Assembly: GCA_946894095.1 (NCBI GenBank)
Contig: OX335652.1
Span: forward strand, 19,739,001-19,803,000
Direction: 5' to 3'
DNA from: Incurvaria masculella
Taxonomy: Eukaryota; Arthropoda; Insecta; Lepidoptera; Incurvariidae
Length of the DNA: 64,000 nucleotides
Every line of letters starts with the position of its first letter. Within the stretch, counting starts at the first letter, position 1. Shown piece by piece: positions 35,283 through 47,000 of the stretch. The notes under the pieces were generated by a model. It was given only the letters and a program-made list of their open reading frames with translations. It did no database searches and was not told the origin of the DNA. Made by a program: the position numbers and the translations under genes.

Positions 35283-35295
35283 ACGCCGGGGGGCA
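35283..35295 (+). promoter_or_regulatory. Polypurine tract region
   Basis: ACGCCGGGGGGCA abuts the 3' LTR. The G6 run is the likely plus-strand primer; it is short, as is common in BEL elements. Confidence 0.6.
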
Positions 35296-35551
35296 TGTTA
35301 CGAACTGTTCGAACGAATCGGATTCGCATGCCAGCGACGAGCGTAGCGAGCACGGCTCTCCCCCGCCGCCGCGCACCTCCACAGGATCCCACTCCGCGCG
35401 GCGCGGACAAACCAGTCCGTCTACATACGTCGAATTAGAAGCTACCTACATACGCTGCTATAGTTGTTATTTAAGTCTTGTTTTACGGTGCAATATACGC
35501 AATATCAAAGTTACAGTCCACATTAATTTATTATCGCCACTCAACTAAACA
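35296..35551 (+). repeat. 3' LTR of BEL/Pao element
   Basis: Same 256-bp length and TG...CA ends as the 5' LTR, three substitutions apart. CACAG follows at 35552-35556. Confidence 0.95.
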
Positions 35552-35556
35552 CACAG

Positions 35557-35758
35557 GTCACCATGCTTTCTTTAAGGAAAACTAGAGAAATAATCAGGAT
35601 TTCCCAAAAGAACATTTCACATTCCATGAGCGCGACTAAAATATATTGATAACGACCTTAGAATTGGTCTCATCGCGCAGATATGTTCCATCTCCCTCTA
35701 ACTCGCTGTAGCGGTACTTGAGTTGACGTCTCACTCCCACGCTTTTTTCGTCTTGTAA
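35557..35758 (+). repeat. Right half of duplicated block
   Basis: GTCACCATGCTTTCTTTAAGG, CATTTCACATTCCATGAGCG, TGTTCCATCTCCCTCTAACT and GAGTTGACGTCTCACTCCCA are shared with 44427-44638. With 28536-28810 it reconstitutes the BEL target region. Confidence 0.85.
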
Positions 35759-35801
35759 GCAAAACAACCCTGTTACTAATAAACCCAGATCATCATCTGA
35801 A

Positions 35802-35887
35802 TAGTTATACAATGTTTTGTCCTTTGCATTGACATGCAGTTATCAGTTCGAGAGAAAGGGACAAAACATTGTATCACTATTTAGAAG
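35802..35887. repeat. Small inverted repeat, TACAATGTTTTGTCC arms
   Basis: AGTTATACAATGTTTTGTCC mirrors GGGACAAAACATTGTATCACT with one or two mismatches; spacer about 45 bp. Could be a miniature MITE; no second copy seen. Confidence 0.65.
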
Positions 35888-37508
35888 TAGGTCAACGTGG
35901 GAAGGAAAAGTCACAATTTTGTTCACTTTGGGTGGTGATATTTTTACTGTTTTACCAAAACGCCTAGTGTTTTATAAATATCCAAGAACCGCCCTGTGCA
36001 ATGTAGCAAATAATGTTTTCTATGCGGAGTGCGACCCGGTGCGTGCGGACTACTGACGCGTCAGCTTGACGAATCACTTCCTCCGGTAAACTATACGCTG
36101 GCTGATGTCGGCCACCGATAGCGTGCGCCGTGGGGTTGTTAGCTTGTCTGGAGGTGGACACTACTCTGCTATGGCACGTAGGCACAAGTTTATGCTGTAC
36201 ATCGCTTGCGCTTTCTATCCTCTGGCACGTTCTATTGGTCCAAAGGGTACGCATAATAAAGTCGAAAAAGCACAAGGTCCAAAAACCATACCGCCCAAAA
36301 CTTTTATGAATACGGATATTTATTTAAGTGAGGTGACGGCAAGGGAAAGGTAGAAGCAGTGGTGCCATAACAATTTTTTTTCTTAACGCTGACTGTGTTT
36401 CATGGACAAGTCTTATACTATTTTGATCCTGTGTTCAAAGAAATAAATTGTTTTGTTTGCGATTTGCAATGATTTTTTTTATGTTAACGCTCTTGTAAAA
36501 TGTTACCTTTTTAAGTAAAATTTAATTGGTTATGTTAGAAAGACTAGACTGCGTTACTGGGGCTACTGAAATGAGAAATTTATTTTCAAATCTATATGAG
36601 GGTTTGTACAATTAAACCACTGATATGATTGGTGTGCTCCCCGGAATATTATATATTCATGTGATACACCGAAATACCGAAAGGAAGTGAATGATATGGC
36701 ACAGGAAGGTGTGCCAACGGAGCGAGATGAAAGGATTTTTCAGGTGTTTGCGATTTGACGTAATGATAATACAAAACAGAGATGGTTGTTTTTGATATGG
36801 TTTCAGTCTTTCTTCGAGATAATCTCGCCTACCGGAAGTAATGTCAGCACAGCAATACGGGTGGCACATGGAGTCAACCCGTAAATAATCAAAATAAAAG
36901 TTTTTAAAGAAGATTTGTATGTTTCAATGGTCTCATAAAATCTTTTGGCATTATTTAAGGCGCAATGATATTTCACGCCTCAAGCTTTTAATAAAAGTAT
37001 TTTAACATAAAAATTAACTTTTGTTTAAAGTTTCCTTAAAAAACATACGTTTTGAAATAGGTATTTATTGTTGTATATATATTTAATACATAGTTTAAGT
37101 TAAAAATTATTTAAACAAAAAAAAATATACTACGTCCCTTAATTTACTGTTTAATGTTATCGTTTGTAATTATATTATATATTAATTCGGCTTATTAATT
37201 TTGTTTATTTAATGTTCGTTCAATTAGTCCTTAGCTGCAATACTATGTTTAATCCACCGATACTGCTATAACTACACTAATTTGAAACAGGCGAAATGCA
37301 CAGCCACAGAGATCAGTCATACCATAGACGGCGCAAATGGCCGGCCAATTCAACACATTCGCGGGCGGCCCGCGCACAATATGGCGTTAATGATCGCAAC
37401 AAATCAAGTGCAGCTCGAACAATTAGGGATTTGGGCGGCCATTTTGTCCGGCGTCGCCTGGAACGAATCGGCCGCGCGCCCGCAGCGGCGAGAACGGGGT
37501 GCCTTGTG
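35888..37508. other. Unassigned DNA with CpG-rich 37325-37500
   Basis: Mostly AT-rich. 37325-37500 is GC- and CpG-rich (GGCCATTTTGTCCGGCGTCG) and overlaps short open frames on both strands, so no coding call is made. It directly adjoins the fold-back element at 37509. Confidence 0.35.
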
Positions 37509-38065
37509 TAGACTAGGAGGTCGCGACAGGAATGGTAACGATAACGTAAATGGCTGAAACTGGGTTCACATGATAAGGGCCAACCCACTGAAGTTAAATG
37601 TGTCGGTCTGCCTGCGCCAAGTGGTTCCGTTTCCTAGATAAGACCCCTGAAAAAGCAGTTTGTGTTACAAGAAAAATATATGATTAGGTAAATTGCAAAT
37701 AACGCAGCATGAAAGTATCAGAACATACTTACTTAGGAATACGAAAACTGAACAAATCTTTAGTTGCATTTCGTAGTTATAGGCGATTTAGGTTACAGAT
37801 ATAACTTTAGGTATATTTAAGCATTAAATTATAAACCCGACTGGTTATTGTTGAATAATTAATAGGTATCGATATGTTCAGACAATCAGTATATTGATTA
37901 ACAGCTACATACCAACATCTATTTAATATAGCCCATCTAGCTAACGCAACCACTTGGCGCTGGCAGACTGACATATTTAGCATATGAGGGTTGGTCTCTA
38001 ACCTGTGAACCGAGATTCAACCATTCACATTATCGTGACCAAAAATGTCGTAACCTCCCGGAATA
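37509..38065 (+). mobile_element. 560-bp fold-back element, copy A
   Basis: Terminal inverted repeats of about 125 bp. The left end contains GGAGGTCGCGACA, CGTAAATGGCTGA, GGGTTCACA and GCCAAGTGGTT; the right end is the diverged complement ending CCTCCCGGAATA. The same element lies inverted at 63176-63735. Non-coding AT-rich centre. Confidence 0.85.
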
Positions 38066-38609
38066 CTGCGCCTAATTCCGTTTTTGTTTGCCACTTCACG
38101 CCGAGAGCGACCTTCTCCCTAAGCTTCCCAACATTTTACCATAATCTGCAATATTGAGTTGAAACTTTGTGGTGAAATATATTGCTTGTATGATTATTTA
38201 ATGTTGAAATTTTCGAAGCAAGTTCGTCGTGATTTCATGGCAATGCCATACAGTATAATGACTTAGTAATGGTTGATTATGTTATAAGCTTAATCATCAT
38301 CTACAAGTGATCTACTGGTGGTAGGTTTATCGGCAAATAAATATCGAATTCTAGCTAGTATCTATCTACTAACATAATTTAATCTAACCTAACCTTTAGA
38401 TACATTAGTTACTTTTACTGCTACTTTCATGAACTTACGAATCGTCAATTTATTTTATCTTTTGTGTAAGACAATCACATTTTATTTTTAACTAGCTGAG
38501 ATGCTCGGCTCCGCTCGGGTCAATATCTCAACAACTGCGCCACCTACCGGCACCCATGGTAAATCTAAACCATTAAAGGGCCCATTCAAATACTATTTTA
38601 ATGAATGTT
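38066..38609. other. Unassigned DNA with a short GCTCCGCTCGGG repeat motif
   Basis: 38492-38562 contains CTAGCTGAGATGCTCGGCTCCGCTCGGGT-like sequence resembling 47840 and 56302; otherwise unassigned. Confidence 0.4.
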
Positions 38610-38840
38610 ATCCACATGGATATTCATAATAATATCCCAATACACTGAATTTCCGTAGGAATTAGGTGACATAACATTGACTTGGGCGAAAAAGACGGAC
38701 AACTTATTACTATCGCTCCGACCATCTTGTCAATCAATCAATGCAACGGTAGTACAATCAGGCCATCAAACAGCTCGCATTCGTGACGAAAGCCAACTCA
38801 GAGAGAGAATGAAAGTGGTCCATTGATCTCATGACTTCTG
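38610..38840 (-). mobile_element. Decayed SINE
   Basis: ATCCACATGGATATTCAT, ATATCCCAATACACTG, GGAATTAGGTGACAT, AACAGCTCGCATTCGTGACG and GAGAGAGAATGAAAGTGG retain SINE order. Several internal deletions; head nearly gone. Confidence 0.65.
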
Positions 38841-38899
38841 AAAAAAGAAGGATGTCTCTACGGTCACAAATTGTTGTTGATGTATTGTTTATTCATCAT

Positions 38900-39170
38900 C
38901 CACAGGCAGCACACTGCACTCGGATTTGTCATATTTTATCATTAACCAGTTCAGCATTCACGGCGAAGAAGAACTGGCAAGAAACATCGCTGGATTTTTT
39001 TCAACGTCCACTTAGTCTAAGTTTACAAACTTGTTTGCCACTGCTTGCAGAAATACGGGTTATTGGTACCCGTTTGTGTGAATACATCATTTTCATTTCT
39101 TGTAATATAAATAGGAAGTATTTATCGTTGATGATAAAAAAAACACTGATGAACACATTAAATTAATCTT
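38900..39170 (+). repeat. Dispersed repeats shared with 10215 and 41790
   Basis: 38900-39015 matches 10215-10345. 39057-39170 (TTATTGGTACCC, CATTTCTTGTAATATAAATAGG) matches 41788-41880. The SINE at 39178 separates this from its continuation at 39600. Confidence 0.65.
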
Positions 39171-39177
39171 ATTATTT

Positions 39178-39573
39178 TTTATGCGACCTGACGTGGATGG
39201 CTAATACCACACAACTACCGTTATGATATTAGCCCAATACACCACATTCCCGAAGGAATTAGGTGCCATGCCAGGACCTTCCCTTAATGAGCACGGCTAC
39301 ATTGAACTGGATGGAAAACACGGACAATTTTTCATTGCCGCTTCGACCATGTTTTCATCCAATGCGATGGTACCAACCCGGGCGGGCTTAAACTCTACCA
39401 CCTAGTAGGGGAAGGGGACCTACAGTTTCACATGGATTCCGAACCATGGAGTAGCTCGCATTCGTGACGAAATGCACTTATCGAACTCTGAAAGAGAAAG
39501 GTGCAAGTTGGTATTGAACCCGGGCCTCTGGTACGCTAGGCCAGTCCCCGCGCCACTAGGCTACGAGCCGCTC
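39178..39573 (-). mobile_element. Full-length tRNA-headed SINE
   Basis: Best-preserved copy. The tail begins ATGCGACCTGACGTGGATGG next to a T-run, the complement of the A-rich end. The head on the right gives, on the minus strand, GAGCGGCTCGTAGCCTAGTG. A box at 39553-39563 and B box at 39510-39520 (GGTTCAATACC in transcript sense). It interrupts a duplicated segment whose uninterrupted relative is at about 41790-42040. Confidence 0.9.
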
Positions 39574-39599
39574 AATACACAAAATTCTTCCGTTCATGC

Positions 39600-39756
39600 C
39601 GTATGAAACAGCTCATGACAAATATCGGTTTGTTTTGCAAAGCTTATGTCCGTCATTTAACATGTTGCCAATCGGAGCAGGCCAGTCCCCACAAATAGCA
39701 CCCGTTCACGAGCATCTCGCCGGGTCCAGCCATCGCAACCATATTTGGACCTAAAA
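39600..39756 (+). repeat. Continuation of segment duplicated at 41940-42040
   Basis: AGCACCCGTTCACGAGCATC, TCGCCGGGTCCAGCCATCGC and a preceding GGCCAGTCCC-like stretch recur at 41989-42035. Confidence 0.7.
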
Positions 39757-40287
39757 AAAAAAAATTTTCCAATAAAATGTTTAATCGAGCAATTATTAAA
39801 AGTTTTAGAAACACTGCGCATCCCCATAGGAACACTACAAAGATACAATGACATTCAGCGCAGTTAGTTTCATTCACTGGAGAGCGCCGCGGTCGCGTTC
39901 ACAATGATCAATATTAGGGCATTCACATCTCACCCCTTTTCAATGAAAAGTTGCTGTTTGAGCACATGTCGCGACGAAATCCTGCGATAATGGCTGCTAA
40001 CTGATTTCGATGGGATCTCCATAAGGCACAATCCTCACCCAGTTTTTTTATTTATTTTGTATGTCCAAACGAATAATCTAGTTTGCTGCTATATTGTAAT
40101 ATTTTGATTGAATGATTGATAACTTCAATCAATATTTGATTAAAGTTTATCCTCACCAAATATATTAGGTGGATACATTTGTAAAATATACTTGTAAACT
40201 TGTGTATATCACAAACATTTTATGGAGACGATAAAAAGGTTTTTTAACAAAAGATGTCCAGTTTCGAGCATACAATCATCTGCTGGT
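39757..40287. other. Unassigned AT-rich DNA
   Basis: No gene or repeat recognised. Confidence 0.35.
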
Positions 40288-40598
40288 TTTTAGGGTTCCG
40301 TACCCAAAGGGTAAAAACGGAACCCTATTACTAAGCCTCCGCTGTCCGTCAGTCCGTCCGTCCGTCCGTCCGTCCGTCCTTCCGTCACAGGGCTGTATCT
40401 CATGAACCGTAATAGATAGGCGGCTGAAATTTTCACAGAATATATATTAATTTTGCCGCTATAACAACAAATAGGTAACATTAAAAAATAATAATAATTA
40501 AAGGTCCCCATACAAAAAACGTGATTTTTTTTGTATAAATATTGTACGATAGTACGGAACCCTTCGTGTGCGAGTCCAACTCGCACTTGGCCGGTTTT
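40288..40598 (-). repeat. CGGA-type dispersed repeat, full length
   Basis: TAGGGTTCCGTACCCAAAGG through CCGT repeats, CATGAACCGTAATAG and GTACGGAACCCTTCGTGTGC to GCACTTGGCCGG. Both GGGTTCCGTACC-type blocks are present. Confidence 0.92.
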
Positions 40599-41374
40599 AA
40601 TCTTATCGTTTTAACAACTAAATTGTCTATTAAATTAAATTAGTTGTATATTTTTGTTTTGCTACCGAATTGTTGAGAATATGAAGTAAAACTGATAATC
40701 TTACCGATTTCTCTAAAATGTATATATACTTAAATTAGTTGAAAGCCCTGAAACTGAAAAAGTAAAAGATAGTACCGAAAATAGGATTAAAGCGAATTTT
40801 TAACAAGATAATATTTCCAAGCAGACAAAGTGACTAACAATACAGTGGAGAAACCGAACAGAAACGATATTGAATCAATCCGAACACCCAGACAAAGCAA
40901 TACCGTTCCGAAGTCTGCAAAGCAGGACACGTTCCAAGATGTAATTACACAGGGTCGGGCCGGGACGCAGTCGCGTCGGGACGATACGCGATACACATCG
41001 ATAGCCAAGGTCCACCCTCCCACGCTGAAGACTAACGCAATGGCTATAAGCTATAGCCCTAGAGCTCATATGTTTTTTATTATAGTTATTTTATGTATAA
41101 TATAGCTGAGGTTCGGGTCAGTTTTGTTTTGGGCAATCACCCGAGTGGAGGCCTGTGACATATTATCAGAAACCTTTGCGGACGTGATGATCTTCGTGCT
41201 CACATATACATGTTATCAATTTTATGGCGATCGGTTTAAATGAATAGAAGTTGATGCAATGCAGCGCCGTCTGGTGGCGAGTACAACAAACTGGATAGCA
41301 TAAAATTTACCGACTCTCATGATATTAGGTAAAATGGTGTCGAAGCCTATTCATTTCGGATAGTCCAACAACCA
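40599..41374. other. Unassigned non-coding DNA
   Basis: 40780-41045 is somewhat GC-richer and open for 60-90 codons in three frames on both strands; no motif supports a gene. Confidence 0.3.
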
Positions 41375-41598
41375 TTTTTAAAGTTCCGTACCCAAAGGGT
41401 GCCAACGGAATCCTATTACTAAGCCTCAGCTGTCCGTCCGTCCGTCCGTCTGTCACAGGACTGTATCTCATGAACCGTTATAGGTAGGCAGCTGTAATTT
41501 TCAGAGTGTGTATTTAACATTTAAAAACAATAATAATTAAAGGGGACCCCCACAAAAAAAACCTGATTTTTTGTGTTAAATCTAGTATATGGTATGCC
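41375..41598 (-). repeat. CGGA-type repeat, head lost
   Basis: AAGTTCCGTACCCAAAGGG, CCGT tract, CATGAACCGTTATAGGTAGG and GATTTTTTGTGTTAAATCT. It stops before the palindromic head, where a MITE begins. Confidence 0.85.
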
Positions 41599-41784
41599 CA
41601 TTTAGGTAAAAGTGAGTTCAATTTCGGAAGTAAGTTAGCTAAAAATAGCTTGGAAAAAACATTATTATTGAAATAACCTAACTAAAATGATGTTAAAGTA
41701 GTGCGGAACCATAACGTGTTTATAAAAGAGAGTTAATATTTAGCACCGAACTCGAACTCACTTTTACAAGAATGGACTCCCCTT
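41591..41784. mobile_element. MITE, GTCCATTC family, diverged copy
   Basis: CCCATTTAGGTAAAAGTGAG and its mirror CTCACTTTTACAAGAATGGA. Internal TAGCTAAAAATAGCTTGG also matches the intact copy at 61841-62086. The left end is eroded. Confidence 0.65.
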
Positions 41785-42045
41785 TTATTGGTACCTATTT
41801 ATGTAAATTAATTAATTGCATTTCTTGTAACATTAATAGGAATTATTTACCATTTATAAACGGTGAAAAAACGCAGGTAAAATACACTTAATTAATATGA
41901 AACCCCAAAACTCAACAACTCAACAGTTCATGGTAAATATGAGTTAATTTTGGAAAGACTATGTCAGTTGGGACTGGCCCGTTACCTGGCCCATACAGCA
42001 CCCGTTCACGAGCATCTCGTCAGGTCCAGCCATCGCCTCTCTAAT
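41785..42045 (+). repeat. Segment duplicated at 39057-39756, without SINE
   Basis: ATTGGTACC, GCATTTCTTGTAACATTAAT, then AGCACCCGTTCACGAGCATC follow each other without the 396-bp SINE present in the other copy. Confidence 0.65.
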
Positions 42046-43023
42046 TTAAGGGAATAAGTGACTCGAAAATGTGCCAGCAAAAATCTTGGAGCGATGCGCT
42101 ACTCCAGTGGCAACAAGAAAAAATTATGATATAGATGAGTCTGACAGTTGAAAAATTGATTTCTCAACCTTCTTCATCGATAAAGACAACTGGCTCACGG
42201 CCTACGTCTCGGCGAGTTCAATCTGATTGGAAGCTGCGACCGATCCGATTGTGGACCGTTAGCTTCCGATGAAATCAATTCCTCTGCAGCCTCCCCGATG
42301 ATTCATCTTCGAAATTTGAAAACATCGAACGCAAGAGGGGCGGAATCGTGATAGCATCTAGATTGCGGAAACGAATCGGTAATTTGAGATATGCCCATTT
42401 TGTTGCCATCGAAATTTTTGCTGATGCTTGGTACGATACATGAGCCAAAATAAACACAGATGGCATAACATTTATTTTACATGGATAATTTTTCAAGTGT
42501 GTCTTCATGGTCATATCCGAAATTGTAAGAAATATCGAAAAAACATTCAAAGAATAAGGCCGATTTGAATAAAAACTAAATCATATTTTGACAAATGATC
42601 TGTTGGAGCCGGGAATCGAATCCGCTGTTTGCGAGTAAAATAACAAAACCTGTGTTATTACACCAGCTAATAGTGGTCCTTAAAAGGAGAAAATTCTGTT
42701 AAGTAATGTGAAAAGGAAAACTTACGGAAAATGTCTCATTTTTCACTAGCACAATTGAAAAATTCAATCTGTATGTTATGTATAGTAACTTTAATTTGAT
42801 TCCTAACTTATTTTCCAATATTGGTTGTACCAGACCCATCACCTTCTGGACTTGACTTCAGTGTGTTTGGACTTCAACTTCATATTGATAATGCAGCCAG
42901 CGTATTAGGTTACTCTCCAGTCTGGAGGAAATATTTAATTTTTTGGTCAAGTTGTCCAGTTTTAATTTTTTTGTTTGGACATAATGTATATTTAAATTGA
43001 AATAATAAAAAAATATTTAATAG
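42046..43023. other. Unassigned non-coding DNA
   Basis: Nothing recognised. Confidence 0.35.
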
Positions 43024-43310
43024 AAACCGGCCAAGTGCGAGTCGGAATCGCACACGAAGGGGTCCGTACCATAGTACAAGAATTAACACAAAAAAACACG
43101 TTTTTTGTATGGGGCTTTTTTGACTTTGATATGTTTTTGATTTACATAATTTTTGTTATAGCGGCAAAATAAATACACAATCTGTGAAAAATTCAGCTAC
43201 CCACCTATAACGGTTCATGAGATACAGCCCTGTGACGCACGGACGGACGGACAGTGGAGGCTTAGTAATAGGGTTCCGTTAGCCCCCTGTGGGTACGGAA
43301 CCCTAAAAAA
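43024..43310 (+). repeat. CGGA-type dispersed repeat, short microsatellite
   Basis: Complete layout: GGCCAAGTGCGAGTCGG head, body, GGTACGGAACCCTAAAAAA end. Only about three CGGA units, showing length variation between copies. Confidence 0.9.
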
Positions 43311-43743
43311 TGTAATATATAAATTCATTATAAAAAAAATACATTTACTTTAAATTTAAATTAAAAAACATACTATATGATTTAGTAAGCTAATCGTTCA
43401 TCGAGAAAATATATGAATTAAAAAAGAATATGGTGCTATTATAATATGATTTCATTTACTGAACGTAGAAGACTTTAACATACTAAAGACAGCCAAATGA
43501 AGACATTAAGACCGGAGCCAATCCGAAACGTTTAATGCAATCTCCCAAAAAGATCAAGACGCGCCCGACGAACTATACAACCCGGAAGACATAAATCATA
43601 CGCGGCGGCTGCGCTCCGATTCCACCAACATCTCGGTCCATCATCAGACGGCTGAGGTGAATTTGTGGAATGCGTTTCCTAGCAGCCCACCGCGGAGACG
43701 TCACTTCACACCCTCACTCGGCGGGCTTCGGGGCGTGTGGGGG

Positions 43744-44638
43744 CCATGGGCTTAGAATGTAAAGACAGAGTCATCTGACTGATGAGACCAAAATCGTTTA
43801 ATAAAAAAACGGCCAAGTGCGAGTCGGACTCGCACGCAAAGGGTTCCGTACCATCGTAAAAGATTAAACCCAAAAAAACACGTTTTTTGTATGGGGATCC
43901 CCTTTCATTTTTAATATTTTTCAATTTTTCACGCACGGACCGGCGGACGCACGGACGGACGGACGGACAGCGGAGGCTTAGTAATAGGGTTCCGTTGGCA
44001 CCCTTTGGGTACGGAATCCTAAAAATGTACTGAAATTTCTTTTTTACTCAGAACAAATTCTAAATCACTGTGTAGCTTCAAAATATTGATATGAAGTTAA
44101 GTTTTAAGTTTCACTTTGAAATATTGAGAATAAGTTATGAAATTTAATCGAGAAAGAATTTGTGGGTCAAGCAATCTATAAATGTATTGTATTGTTTTAT
44201 TGCATTCATAGGTAGGTAACCTACCCTTGAACATGTCAAGAATCGTTATGCTAGGTCTATGTTAAAAATATAAATGTCGCATGCTCTATTTCCATGCATA
44301 TAAGAACTGACAAACATACTTTGCCAGTCACAAAATAAGTTCAAAACTTAATTCAAATTTAATTGTTAATTAATCAAAACCACCTCTCACAAGAAAAACC
44401 ATGCACACTGCACAGCAACAATGCACAGGTCACCATGCTTTCTTTAAGGAAAAGAGAAATCATAAAGATTTCACAAAAAAAAAAACATTTCACATTCCAT
44501 GAGCGCGACTAAAATGTGCTGATAAAGATTTCAGAAGTGTTCTCATCGGGCAGGTGTGTTCCATCTCCCTCTAACTCGCGGTAGTGGTACGTTGAGTTGA
44601 CGTCTCACTCCCACGCTTAGTTCCTCTTGTAAGCACAG
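43744..44638 (+). repeat. Second copy of the BEL target block
   Basis: Colinear with 28536-28810 joined to 35557-35758. It lacks the BEL element but has a CGGA repeat (43804-44027) and about 235 extra bases (44189-44423) bounded by AATG. Confidence 0.85.
43804..44027 (+). repeat. CGGA-type repeat inside the duplicated block
   Basis: ACGGCCAAGTGCGAGTCGG to ACGGAATCCTAAAAA. Internal deletion between the AT-rich body and the CGGA tract. The paralogous site at about 28585 is empty, which locates both ends to A-rich junctions. Confidence 0.9.
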
Positions 44639-44862
44639 CGCGATATGCTAGGTCTATGGTGAGGACACGCCACCGAAGGTGTGCGGAATCGAGTCGAATT
44701 AGTCAAACGTCGCTGTCGGTAGGTGGAGATTAATCGGGGAATACGTCTATGGGAACTAGGTCTAGGTATGGAATAATCCGGCGACCTATTTTCTCAGCGA
44801 GTAATTCATTCATTAGGTAAACAGGGAGTAACAGAAATCGGGAATTGATTTTTAGGCGGAAT

Positions 44863-45142
44863 TTTTAGGGTTCCGTACCGTGCCAACGGAACCCTATTAC
44901 CAAGCCTCCGATGTCCGTCCGTCCGTCGGTCACAGGGCTGTATCTCATGAATCGTAATAGGTAGGCAATTTAATTTTTCGCAGAGTATGTATTTATTTTG
45001 CCGTTATAACGACAAATAGGTAAAAATTAAAAATTAGAGGGGGCCTCCTTTCATTTTTATTTATTGATTTATTGGTGTTAAATCTTATACGATGGTACGG
45101 TACCCTTCGTGTGCGAGTCCCACTCGCACTTGGCCGGTTTTT
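44863..45142 (-). repeat. CGGA-type dispersed repeat
   Basis: TTAGGGTTCCGTACCGTGCC to CGAGTCCCACTCGCACTTGG and CCGG. A few bases of the usual ACCCAAAGGGTGCC block are deleted at the start. Confidence 0.9.
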
Positions 45143-47000
45143 CTATATTTTCAGCAGAAGAAGTTACCTCGCTCTTCGAATCGACGTGAAGGAAGGAAGA
45201 ATTAGCCAAAGAAAAAATGTAAACAGATTTTGTACACTTTTCTTTCTTTAATTAATTTTTCCATGCTACATGCATATCATAATAGTAGAAAAAATTGTCA
45301 ACATCTTTCTCTCCATATCTTTCCCATGTACTATAGTTAAGAGCGATCAATAGTTTCATTTATATTTGTGATTGTTAGGCTTATTTTTTATTTCTAGTGT
45401 ATTCTGTGTAACTTGTTTTTTAGCTGTAAGTTTTCCTTTTAATAAATAAATAAATAAATAAATATATACATAGATGTAACTAAAGCATCTGATGCCAAAT
45501 TAGATTTTGTTGATGATAGCAGCGTGTGTGAATGTTCAATGTTTGCAGATAATGTCCGCAACGCTGGTAAAGCGTTGAAACAAAATTAGTATGTATAATC
45601 ATCAGAAAAAATATATTAAATTACAAACCTCGATAATAGATTTCCAAATTATTAACCGAGCCAAAAGTCGCCGTTTCAGCTTGGGCAAAAATGCCTCATA
45701 TGTCCATCTGGCTGTTGTTCTCCTCTGTAGGTAATATTTCTCGAACGATTCTCTTGACACTTTGCGAGCACGTTCGGTATTTATATGGATTTTTTGTCAA
45801 TCAAATTTTTGGAAATTTTTAAAAATGGCGGAGCCATTTCTAAAAATGTTAAAAAGTTGCACAAAACTGTCGTTTCTTGACAAAATCTTTGTAAGGTTTT
45901 GCGTTTGGTAAGTACCAGGTCGGAAAAATATGCGAATAATAATACGATATTGTTTTAAGGTGCGCGGTGAACATTTGTTCAGTTTTTAGCTAAGCTCGCG
46001 AGGTCTACGGTACACAAAGCCACTAGTGAATAACACTCGTATTTAGAGAGCACCTGTCAAAAGTTAGTACGAGACTAGCAACGTACTAACCATATAAAAA
46101 CCAATTTAATCCGGAGTATTAAAGCTAGTCCGCCCACGCTGTAAGTGTGTAGGTACCTACATCCTAGAACAATTTTAAAACAATCTGGCTTGAAATTTAA
46201 CTATCAGTTCGATTATCAAAGCATTCACGATAATTCACCGAGGACATCATTCAAAGTACATGGTGGCCAGTGATTGATGTCGGCCTGCTCTCGTTACAAA
46301 GCGCTCTCGCCACAATAATTAGTCACAGTCGTCAACGCCCTCACGACACACCCTGTACAAGTTTAGTTATATACAGATTGTGTGTGAACATTTATGAATA
46401 CGCCGGGCATGCTTTTCGCAGCCCCTTGAAAGCTCGAAAGCTCATGGGCGCCATGTGAGGTTCTGGCGTACGCCAAAAAATGCAGTTCTGGGTGTTGGCA
46501 AAATAATTATATTACATACTCATCTATATAGATACTAGCCTATAGCAACGTATCAACCTTCCTGTATATATTTTTTGGTAGGGTTAAAATTTTTGACGGC
46601 GTGGCCAGGCTAAAAAAAATTCAAGAAAGTCAACTTATTTGGACTGTTCCTATTAATGAATGAGATTGCACCATGGTGGTACAAGAAGAGAAAAAACATC
46701 CCTTGAAGGCGTTTATGAACTAATAGTCCACCTAGTCTTGTCTGGAACTACAAGGAGAACCATGTCTTGTAACATACGTTACTTTATTATTTTTCATTTT
46801 TAGGCATTATCAATATTTGTACGTCATATCCTTGTTGAACTACACTTACGGTAGCTTCAGAACGGTAGTGCCTATGCACACTCACAATGGACATTTATAG
46901 TTATCTACATAATGGAAAATACACGTTTCAAGGAACCAACGGTCAAAATTCTTCTAGAAAGAAAACAATAAACCACCAAAATTAGTACCGTCTCTTTCTA
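45143..47000. other. Unassigned AT-rich DNA with (AAAT)n
   Basis: (AATA)5 microsatellite near 45444-45463. 45540-45600 shares AACGCTGGTAAAGCGTT with the ATACATACA repeat family. No supported gene. Confidence 0.4.

Larger units (their letters stand above)
28811..35551 (+). mobile_element. Full-length BEL/Pao LTR retrotransposon
   Basis: Length 6741 bp: 256-bp LTRs, primer-binding site, leader, one gag-pol reading region and a polypurine tract, bounded by CACAG duplications. Domain order is Gag, zinc knuckles, protease, reverse transcriptase, RNase H and integrase, with the integrase last, as in BEL/Pao. No envelope-like frame follows the integrase. LTRs differ at only 3 of 256 positions, so insertion is fairly recent. 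A 31-bp insertion breaks the reverse transcriptase frame, so this copy could move only with proteins from an intact relative. Confidence 0.95.

Noticed and set aside
35267..35296. Envelope-like gene downstream of the BEL integrase
   Set aside because: Only 28 bp separate the Pol stop from the 3' LTR, so there is no room.
37282..37557. 91-codon open frame before the fold-back element
   Set aside because: GC-rich, overlapping frames on both strands, and it runs into a non-coding repeat; no domain recognised.
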